Assembly: GCF_042643485.1 (NCBI RefSeq)
Contig: NZ_JBHRSJ010000001.1
Location: 310,001 to 374,000, forward strand
Direction of reading: 5' to 3'
Length of the DNA: 64,000 nucleotides
Origin: Azotobacter bryophylli
Lineage (GTDB): Bacteria > Pseudomonadota > Gammaproteobacteria > Pseudomonadales > Pseudomonadaceae
In this document: positions 1 through 6,450 of the stretch, piece by piece
Layout of the letters: every line of letters starts with the position of its first letter
Numbering within the stretch: position 1 is the first letter of the stretch
The notes under the pieces: model-generated
Databases searched by the model: none
What the model was told of the DNA's origin: nothing
Seen by the model: only the letters and a program-made list of their open reading frames with translations
Translations under genes and position numbers: made by a program

Positions 1-10
1 CGGATACTCC

Positions 11-760
11 ATGCGAATTCTGATTGCCAACGACGACGGGGTCCATGCCCCCGGCATCGCCGCGCTCCACGACGCGCTGGCCGACTACGCCGAATGCGTG
101 GTCGTCGCCCCCATTCAGGACATGAGCGGCGCCAGCAGCTCGCTCACCCTGGACCGGCCGCTGCACCCGCAGCGCTTGCCGAACGGGTTCATCGCCCTCG
201 ACGGCAGTCCGACGGATTGCGTCCATCTCGGCCTCAACGGGCTTTTGGAACAGCCGCCGGACATGGTGGTCTCGGGCATCAACCTGGGCGCCAACCTGGG
301 CGACGACGTGCTCTACTCCGGCACCGTGGCTGCCGCCATCGAGGGGCGTTTCAGCGGACGCCCGGCGTTCGCCTTCTCCCTGCTGTCGCGTCAGCCGGAC
401 AACCTGCCGACCGCCGCGCATATCGCCCGGTTATTGGTCGAGCGGCACGGTGAGCTCGATCTGCCGCCGCGCACCGTGCTGAGCGTGAACGTCCCCAATC
501 TGCCCCTGGATCACATCCGCGGCATCCGCCTGACCCGCCTGGGGCACCGTGCCCGCGCCAAGGCTCCGGTGAAGGTGGTCAATCCGCGCGGCAAGGAGGG
601 TTACTGGATCTCGGTAGCCGGCGACGTCGAGGACGGCGGACCGGGGACCGACTTCCATGCCGTGATGCAGGGCTACGTCTCGATCACTCCGTTGCAGCTG
701 GATCGCACCTTTCACGAGGCTTTCAGTGGCCTCGGCAGCTGGGTGGAGGGATTGCTCTGA
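11..760 (+). CDS. surE: SurE 5'/3'-nucleotidase
   Basis: SurE is a metal-dependent phosphatase that removes phosphate from 5' and 3' nucleoside monophosphates; it is cytoplasmic and linked to stationary-phase survival. The 249-residue protein opens with MRILIANDDG, whose Asp-Asp pair binds the metal, and carries the downstream SGINLGANLGDDVLYSGTV segment of the active site. Length is normal for the family. The stop codon shares one base with the pcm start (TGATG), which indicates an operon with translational coupling. It is the first gene of the conserved surE-pcm-nlpD-rpoS block. Confidence 0.97.
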   Translation: MRILIANDDGVHAPGIAALHDALADYAECVVVAPIQDMSGASSSLTLDRPLHPQRLPNGFIALDGSPTDCVHLGLNGLLEQPPDMVVSGINLGANLGDDVLYSGTVAAAIEGRFSGRPAFAFSLLSRQPDNLPTAAHIARLLVERHGELDLPPRTVLSVNVPNLPLDHIRGIRLTRLGHRARAKAPVKVVNPRGKEGYWISVAGDVEDGGPGTDFHAVMQGYVSITPLQLDRTFHEAFSGLGSWVEGLL

Positions 761-1437
761 TGCGTCGCCAGCAAGACGACCTGCTGCACCGGGGCATCGG
801 CATGACATCGCAGCGCACCCGCGAGCGTCTGATCCAGCGCCTCTATGAGGAGGGCTTGTCGAACGCTGCGGTGCTCGAGGTGATCCGTCGTACGCCGCGG
901 CATCTGTTCGTCGACGAGGCGCTGGCCCATCGGGCATATGAAGACACCGCCTTGCCCATCGGCCACAACCAGACGATTTCCCAGCCCTACATGGTCGGGC
1001 GCATGACCGAGCTGCTGCTGGCGGGCGGCCCGCTGGACAAGGTGCTGGAAATCGGTACCGGTTCGGGCTATCAGACCGCGGTTCTGGCGCAGCTGGTGGA
1101 GCGGGTGTTTTCGGTCGAGCGGATCCAGACGCTGCAGGAGCGCGCCAAGGAGCGCCTGACGGAGCTCAGCTTGCGCAACGTGGTCTTCCGCTGGGGCGAT
1201 GGCTGGGAGGGGTGGCCGGCCTTGGCACCCTACAACGGCATCATCGTGACGGCGGCCGCTGCCGACGTGCCGCAGGCGTTGCTCGATCAGCTGGCTCCCG
1301 GCGGGCGCCTGGTCATTCCGGTAGGGGAAGGCACCACGCAACAGTTGCAGCTGATCATCCGCGAAGGCGATGGCTTCGCCCGCCATGTATTGGATAACGT
1401 GCGTTTCGTTCCCCTGTTGCATGGCTCGCAGCTCTAA
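760..1437 (+). CDS. pcm: protein-L-isoaspartate O-methyltransferase
   Basis: Uses S-adenosylmethionine to methylate L-isoaspartyl residues in damaged proteins so that they can revert to aspartate. The SAM-binding glycine motif VLEIGTGSGYQTAVLAQL and the downstream LAPGGRLVIPVG are clear. A GGAGG about 9 nt upstream favours the ATG at 760 (225 aa). An internal ATG at 802 (MTSQRTRERL) would give the 211 residues I recall for Pseudomonas homologues, so the start is uncertain by 14 codons. Co-transcribed with surE. Confidence 0.95.
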   Translation: MRRQQDDLLHRGIGMTSQRTRERLIQRLYEEGLSNAAVLEVIRRTPRHLFVDEALAHRAYEDTALPIGHNQTISQPYMVGRMTELLLAGGPLDKVLEIGTGSGYQTAVLAQLVERVFSVERIQTLQERAKERLTELSLRNVVFRWGDGWEGWPALAPYNGIIVTAAAADVPQALLDQLAPGGRLVIPVGEGTTQQLQLIIREGDGFARHVLDNVRFVPLLHGSQL

Positions 1438-1688
1438 GTATTCGGGACGGATCTGTGAAGCCATCCCTGCATCCTCTTCCGACAGGAGCCGTCCCGTGGG
1501 CGACGCCGTCCGGGGCGGGTCCGGTTTCTGTATCAGTTGTGCGATGATTTCGCCGAAATGTCGGCGCGGGTTGAGTGGTCGCTCTGCTGCCGATTCTCGA
1601 TCGGGCCGGCCAGTCGGGGCCAACAGCTAGGCACCGTGGATCGCCGCGATCCCTGCGGGCCTTCAGTCTTTTTTTATCGGAGGAACGG

Positions 1689-2534
1689 GTGAGTCTCAGA
1701 GCCATACAACAGTGGGGGAGTCATGGCAGTGCATGGCTCCCGGCGACTGGATTCGTCATCGCCATGCTGCTGGGTGGCTGCACGAGTTCACCCTCTGGGA
1801 ACGTACAGGTGGTCGACCGCAACGCAGTAGCGCGTACCAACAGCGGTCACTACGTGGTGCAGCGTGGCGACTCGCTGTATTCCATCGCCTTCCGCTACGG
1901 ATGGGATTGGCGGGAGCTGGCCGACCTCAACGGTATTTCCGCGCCCTATACCATCCATCCCGGACAGAGGATTCGCTTCGGACGGGGCCAGTCGTCCGGT
2001 ACCTATGCCGCAGAGCGCAAGCCGGCGCCTGCCTCCTCCAAGGCGACCTCTTCTACAGCAGTCGTGGCTGCTCCGGCCAATCCCGCGGCCAGGACGGAGA
2101 AACCCTCCGCCGCGCCTGCCTCCGTCGCCCCGATTCCGACTCCGATACCTGCCGCGAACTCGCCTGCCGGCTGGACCTGGCCGGCCAACGGTCCCCTCGT
2201 CGGGCGCTTCTCCTCAAACGGTAGTTTGAATAAAGGCATTGATATCGGCGGACAATTGGGCCAGCCTGTTTCAGCTGCGTCTGATGGGGCGGTGGTATAC
2301 GCCGGCAATGGTCTGAGGGGCTATGGCGAGCTGATCATCATCAAGCACAGCGACCTTTACGTGAGTGCCTACGGGCACAACCGTAAATTGCTGGTACGGG
2401 AAGGGCAACAGGTCAAGGCCGGGCAGACGATTGCCGAAATGGGGTCCACGGGAACCGATCAGGTGAAGCTTCATTTCGAGATCCGCCAACAGGGCAAGCC
2501 TGTCGATCCGCTGCAGTACCTGCCTTCTCGATGA
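1689..2534 (+). CDS. nlpD: murein hydrolase activator NlpD (lipoprotein)
   Basis: Outer-membrane lipoprotein that activates cell-wall amidases at division. GTG start at 1689 is chosen because GGAGG lies 6 nt upstream and because it places a lipobox (LLGGC) at the end of a signal peptide. A LysM domain follows (HYVVQRGDSLYS... to PGQRIRF), then a Pro/Ala-rich linker, then a C-terminal LytM/M23 domain. That domain lacks the metal-binding histidines of active peptidases (NKGIDIG where active enzymes have H-x-G-x-D; KLHFEIR where they have HLHFE), so it should be an activator and not an enzyme. In this family the main rpoS promoter usually lies inside nlpD. Confidence 0.93.
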   Translation: MSLRAIQQWGSHGSAWLPATGFVIAMLLGGCTSSPSGNVQVVDRNAVARTNSGHYVVQRGDSLYSIAFRYGWDWRELADLNGISAPYTIHPGQRIRFGRGQSSGTYAAERKPAPASSKATSSTAVVAAPANPAARTEKPSAAPASVAPIPTPIPAANSPAGWTWPANGPLVGRFSSNGSLNKGIDIGGQLGQPVSAASDGAVVYAGNGLRGYGELIIIKHSDLYVSAYGHNRKLLVREGQQVKAGQTIAEMGSTGTDQVKLHFEIRQQGKPVDPLQYLPSR

Positions 2535-2630
2535 TCCAGCCTGGTTACGAAAACTAGGGGATGGCTCTGATCTTGCCAGGGGAGGGTGATTTTCGAGCCT
2601 GATTGTCGAACTCAGCATAGGATCGCAACG

Positions 2631-3641
2631 ATGGCACTGAAACTAAATATAAAAGTAAAAGAAGCGCCGGAGTTTGATGTGGATGACGATGTGCTCCTGA
2701 TGGAGCCCGAGATCGTGCTGGAGGACGTGTTGAGCGAAGAGCCTGATCTTCCCGGCACGAAGTCCCGCCAGGCCGGCACGAAACAGCACAAGTACATCGA
2801 TTACACCCGAGCGCTCGATGCCACCCAGCTTTATCTCAACGAGATCGGTTTCTCGCCGCTGCTGACCCCGCCGGAAGAGGTGCACTTCGCGCGACTGGCG
2901 CAGAAGGGGGACCCGGCCGGGCGCAAGCGCATGATCGAGAGCAACCTGCGTCTGGTAGTCAAGATCGCCCGCCGCTATGTCAATCGTGGCCTGTCGCTGC
3001 TCGACCTGATCGAAGAGGGCAACCTGGGACTGATCCGGGCGGTGGAGAAGTTCGATCCGGAGCGTGGATTCCGCTTCTCCACCTACGCCACCTGGTGGAT
3101 TCGCCAGACCATCGAGCGGGCCATCATGAATCAGACCCGCACCATTCGTCTGCCGATCCACGTGGTCAAGGAGCTCAATGTCTATCTGCGGGCGGCACGC
3201 GAGCTGACCCAGAAGCTCGACCACGAGCCTTCGGCCGAAGAGATCGCCTGCCTGCTGGAAAAGCCCGTGGCAGAAGTGAAGCGAATGTTGGGCCTGAACG
3301 AGCGGGTCACCTCGGTGGACGTTTCCCTGGGGCCGGACTCCGACAAGACCCTGCTCGACGTGCTGACCGACGAGCGGCCGTCGGACCCCTGCGAACTGCT
3401 GCAGGACGACGATCTTTCCCAGAGCATCGACCAGTGGCTGTTCGATCTGACCGAGAAGCAGCGCGAGGTCGTGGTCCGGCGTTTCGGTCTGCGCGGCCAT
3501 GAAAGCTACACGCTGGAAGAGGTAGGGCAGGAAATCGGTCTGACCCGCGAGCGGGTCCGTCAGATCCAGGTCGAGGCGCTCAAGCGTCTGCGGGAGATCC
3601 TCGAGAAGAACGGACTTTCCAGCGACGCATTGTTCCAGTGA
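2631..3641 (+). CDS. rpoS: stationary-phase sigma factor RpoS
   Basis: Sigma-38, which directs RNA polymerase to stationary-phase and general-stress promoters. 336 residues. The variable N-terminal segment is followed by region 1.2 (YLNEIGFSPLLTPPEEV), region 2 (NLRLVVKIARRYVNRGLSLLDLIEEGNLGLIRAVEKFDPERGF...), region 3 and the region 4 HTH ending LTRERVRQIQVEALKRL. Start at 2631 has AGGA about 9 nt upstream and matches the MALK N-terminus typical of Pseudomonas RpoS. The open frame extends upstream to 2586 but with no convincing ribosome site. Immediately followed by a hexamer repeat and a terminator. Confidence 0.98.
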   Translation: MALKLNIKVKEAPEFDVDDDVLLMEPEIVLEDVLSEEPDLPGTKSRQAGTKQHKYIDYTRALDATQLYLNEIGFSPLLTPPEEVHFARLAQKGDPAGRKRMIESNLRLVVKIARRYVNRGLSLLDLIEEGNLGLIRAVEKFDPERGFRFSTYATWWIRQTIERAIMNQTRTIRLPIHVVKELNVYLRAARELTQKLDHEPSAEEIACLLEKPVAEVKRMLGLNERVTSVDVSLGPDSDKTLLDVLTDERPSDPCELLQDDDLSQSIDQWLFDLTEKQREVVVRRFGLRGHESYTLEEVGQEIGLTRERVRQIQVEALKRLREILEKNGLSSDALFQ

Positions 3642-3650
3642 AGCGATATT

Positions 3651-3698
3651 CCTGAACCTGAACCTGAACCTGAACCTGAACCTGAACCTGAACCTGAA
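3651..3698. repeat. (CCTGAA)8 hexanucleotide tandem repeat
   Basis: Eight perfect copies of CCTGAA begin 9 bp after the rpoS stop and run directly into the left arm of the terminator hairpin. The array is outside any gene but inside the expected rpoS 3' UTR. Confidence 0.97.
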
Positions 3699-3724
3699 GG
3701 GGCGGGCTGTGCCACGCCCCTTTT
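3697..3724 (+). terminator. rho-independent terminator of rpoS
   Basis: Stem AAGGGGCG pairs with CGCCCCTT around a short loop and is followed by TTTT. It abuts the hexamer repeat. Confidence 0.8.
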
Positions 3725-4094
3725 GCTGGTCCTGTGGCACTCCCCCCTGGCCTGCTACTCCCTCTGCCCACGCCTCCATTTCTCCTCCAGAAGAATGAGC
3801 AGCCATACCCGTGCGGCCTGATTCGGCTCTGTCGTTGAGTGTCGACGGATTGCCGTTCCCGGCTCGCTGGGGGCCGAAACCTTTGTCTCAATATGTACAA
3901 AGAGCGTTGGGGAATCCGACTGTTTCTGTCGGCAATCCGACATTGAAATGGCTATCTGCCATCTAAAGTCCATGAAAACCGGGCTCTTATCCCTGGTGTG
4001 CTTCTTGCTGTTGCTCCGGTGGGGCTAGTACGTCCGCCCCAAATCGTAGCCTTGCCTCGCGCGTCCCTGCAGAAGCATACACAAGGAGCTCGAC
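3725..4094. other. 370-bp intergenic region upstream of the chemoreceptor gene
   Basis: No gene could be supported. It contains an imperfect palindrome, CTTTGT-(10 bp)-ACAAAG, at 3880-3901 that may be a regulator site. The minus strand of 3728-3800 carries six GGA triplets. Pseudomonas usually encodes the RsmZ sRNA between rpoS and fdxA, but I see no GacA box (TGTAAG-N6-CTTACA), so RsmZ is not called. A ribosome site (AAGGAG) precedes the next gene. Confidence 0.5.
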
Positions 4095-5921
4095 ATGAAG
4101 TCCGACCTACCGATCACGCAGAATGAATACGAGCTGAGGGATGATCAGAACCTGCTTTCTAGAACCGACCTGAAAGGGCGGATCACCTACGCAGCCCCCG
4201 GCTTCATCGAAGCGAGCGGTTACAACCGTGAGGAGTTGATCGGTGCTCCCCACAGCCTGGTTCGTCACCCTGACATGCCCAAGGAGGCATTCGCCAACCT
4301 CTGGGAAACCCTCCAGCGCGGCGAGATCTGGACGGGGCTGGTGAAGAACCGGCGAAAGAATGGCGATTACTACTGGGTGCGTGCCAACGTCGCCCCCATC
4401 ATCGAGAACGGAGAGGTTCTGGGCTACTCCTCCGTTCGCGTCAAGGTGTCACCCGCGGAGCGGACCCGGGCCGAGGCGGCCTACTCCCGTATCCGCGCCG
4501 GCCAGTCGCGGGGCATACGTCTCGTGCGCGGGCAGATCACCCGGACCGGCCTGGTCGGCTGGCTGCAGCGCATCGACCCTGGTTCCATCGGTTTTCGCCT
4601 GAACGCCATGGTCTGTCTCAATCTGCTGCTGCTGGCGGTCTGCGCCAGCGTGAGCTTTCTCGGGTTCGAGCAGACTAGCGGCTACATCGCGCAACTCAAG
4701 CAGGAGGCGACGGGCGCGACCGCGCTGCTGGATGGCATGCAGTCGCAGCAGGAAAGTCTGCTGTGGACCCAGTTGATCCTGATGCTGCTGGTCGGGGGGC
4801 TGATGGTGGGGGTGGGCTCTTTGGTGCTGCGCAGTTTCCTGCGCCAACTCCAGGATGCCATCGGCTTCTCCATGCAGATCGCCACGGGCAATCTCGCCGC
4901 CACCCCGGCGCAGATGGCGCGCAGCGAGATCGGTAGGCTGCTCGACATGCTGGTGATCATGCGCAAGAGCCTGGGCAATATCGTCACCGACGTCTATCAG
5001 AGCCTCGGCGAAGTCCAGCCGGCCGCCCAGTCGATTGCCGAGGGTAACGTCGATCTGTCCCAGCGTACCGAGCAGCAGGCCGGCGCCCTGCAGCAGACGG
5101 CCTCGAGCATGGAAGAGATCACCGGCACCGTGCAGCAGAACGCCGACAACGCGCGGCAGGCCAGCCAGCTGTCGAATACCGCGGCCATGGAGGTCCAGGC
5201 CACCGGCTCGGCGGTGAGCGCGGTAGTGGATAGCATGGCGCGTATCGCCGGCAGTTCCGACAAGATCGCCGAGATCATCCGGGTGATCGACGGGATCGCC
5301 TTCCAGACCAACATCCTCGCCCTCAATGCCTCGGTCGAGGCGGCCCGTGCCGGCGAGCACGGGCGCGGCTTCTCCGTGGTCGCCAGCGAGGTGCGCAACC
5401 TCGCCGGGCGTTGTTCGGCCGCGGCCAAGGACGTGCGCGAGCTGATCGAGGTTTCCGGCCGCGAGGTGCAGAGCGGCGAACAGCACGTCAAGCAGGCCGA
5501 GACGGCCATTCAGCGCGTGGTCGAGGCGGTGCTCAAGGTCAACGACATCATGGGCGAGATCGCCGCTGCCTCGGAAGAACAGACCCGTGGCATCGAGCAG
5601 GTCAACCGGGCGGTCGCGCAGATGGACGAGGTCACCCAACGCAATGCGGAGCTGGTCGAGCAGTCGGCCCGTGACGCGGCCCATCTGGACGAGCAGGTGG
5701 CCTATCTGTCCAACACCATTTCCGTGCTGCGCACCGCCGGACGAGGGCTAGAACAGGTCAGTCGCGAACAGCGCTTCGTCGCCCAGGCGGCCCGGAAGCG
5801 CATCGAAAAGAAGGCTCCGCTGGTGAGCCGGGTCGCCGAGGTCACGACCCTGCTGCGCCCGAGGGGCCCGCTGCCGGCCGCGAGCGGGGCGATCGGCGGC
5901 GACGACTGGAAGGTGTTCTGA
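4095..5921 (+). CDS. PAS-domain methyl-accepting chemotaxis protein (Aer-like)
   Basis: Chemoreceptor of 608 residues that feeds CheA/CheW. Domains: an N-terminal PAS domain (about 15-115, with GYNREELIGAPHSLVRHPDMP typical of Aer), two membrane helices close together (about 169-190 and 222-245), a HAMP-like segment, and a long signalling coiled coil whose tip reads EIIRVIDGIAFQTNILALNASVEAARAGEHGRGF. Having no periplasmic ligand domain and a cytoplasmic PAS, it probably senses redox or energy through a flavin, as Aer does. The C-terminus is a flexible linker ending DWKVF, which fits the xWxxF pentapeptide that docks CheR/CheB. It sits between rpoS and fdxA, normally adjacent in Pseudomonas. 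Confidence 0.93.
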   Translation: MKSDLPITQNEYELRDDQNLLSRTDLKGRITYAAPGFIEASGYNREELIGAPHSLVRHPDMPKEAFANLWETLQRGEIWTGLVKNRRKNGDYYWVRANVAPIIENGEVLGYSSVRVKVSPAERTRAEAAYSRIRAGQSRGIRLVRGQITRTGLVGWLQRIDPGSIGFRLNAMVCLNLLLLAVCASVSFLGFEQTSGYIAQLKQEATGATALLDGMQSQQESLLWTQLILMLLVGGLMVGVGSLVLRSFLRQLQDAIGFSMQIATGNLAATPAQMARSEIGRLLDMLVIMRKSLGNIVTDVYQSLGEVQPAAQSIAEGNVDLSQRTEQQAGALQQTASSMEEITGTVQQNADNARQASQLSNTAAMEVQATGSAVSAVVDSMARIAGSSDKIAEIIRVIDGIAFQTNILALNASVEAARAGEHGRGFSVVASEVRNLAGRCSAAAKDVRELIEVSGREVQSGEQHVKQAETAIQRVVEAVLKVNDIMGEIAAASEEQTRGIEQVNRAVAQMDEVTQRNAELVEQSARDAAHLDEQVAYLSNTISVLRTAGRGLEQVSREQRFVAQAARKRIEKKAPLVSRVAEVTTLLRPRGPLPAASGAIGGDDWKVF

Positions 5922-5947
5922 CCGGCGATCCTGCGCTGCCGGAAAGC

Positions 5948-5975
5948 AAAAGGCCCGCCGAACGGCGGGCCTTTT
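5948..5975. terminator. bidirectional terminator between the MCP gene and fdxA
   Basis: Perfect 13-bp stem AAAAGGCCCGCCG / CGGCGGGCCTTTT with a two-base loop. A-tract and T-tract on both sides let it serve the convergent MCP and fdxA transcripts. Confidence 0.93.
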
Positions 5976-5990
5976 CGTTGGCAGGGGAAC

Positions 5991-6314
5991 TCAGCGCTCC
6001 AGATACTTGATCTTGCCTTTCACCCCGTCCCACTGCTCGGCGTCCGGCAGCGATTCCTTCTTCTCGGTGATGTTCGGCCAGACTTCAGCCAGTTCGGCGT
6101 TCAGCTGGATGTACTCCTGCATGTCCTCGGGGACTTCGTCCTCGGAGTAGATCGCCTGGGCCGGGCACTCGGGCTCGCACAGCGCGCAGTCGATGCACTC
6201 GTCCGGATGGATGACCAGGAAATTCGGCCCCTCGTAGAAACAGTCTACCGGGCAGACTTCAACACAGTCGGTGTACTTGCATTTGACGCAGTTGTCGGTA
6301 ACGACGAAGGACAT
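5991..6314 (-). CDS. fdxA: seven-iron ferredoxin FdxA
   Basis: Small electron carrier of 107 residues with one [3Fe-4S] and one [4Fe-4S] cluster. The cysteine pattern CVKCKYTDCVEVCPVDC near the N-terminus and CIDCALCEPECP around residues 40-50 fits the 7Fe class. The C-terminal extension is usual for Pseudomonas/Azotobacter FdxA. GAGGAG lies upstream of the ATG. It faces the chemoreceptor across the shared terminator and lies downstream of mutS on the same strand. Confidence 0.97.
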   Translation of the reverse strand: MSFVVTDNCVKCKYTDCVEVCPVDCFYEGPNFLVIHPDECIDCALCEPECPAQAIYSEDEVPEDMQEYIQLNAELAEVWPNITEKKESLPDAEQWDGVKGKIKYLER

Positions 6315-6450
6315 TTTTCTTTCTCTCCTCAGGCGGTAGCAGAAGAGCCCGATGGGGAATCCTGCTTGTATCGTGGTGTCTCGCCGCCTCTAGGCCATGG
6401 GCAGCGGATTTCGAAACGGGCGCGATTCTATCAGCTTGTTCCGGGTGCCG

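Noticed and set aside
3651..3698. CRISPR-like array
   Set aside because: Contiguous 6-bp units without spacers; a simple sequence repeat. No CRISPR array or cas gene was seen anywhere in the window.
2643..3806. 387-codon open frame antisense to rpoS
   Set aside because: It is the shadow of a high-GC gene; its C-terminal Arg-Phe repeats come from the hexamer array. No ribosome site or recognisable protein.
3835..3960. RsmZ start resembling the GTGTCGACGGAT of P. fluorescens
   Set aside because: The 12-bp match at 3839-3850 is not followed by the expected hairpin series or preceded by a GacA box; likely chance.
4449..5684. 411-codon frame antisense to the chemoreceptor
   Set aside because: Low-complexity Leu/Gly/Asp/His composition typical of a codon-bias shadow.
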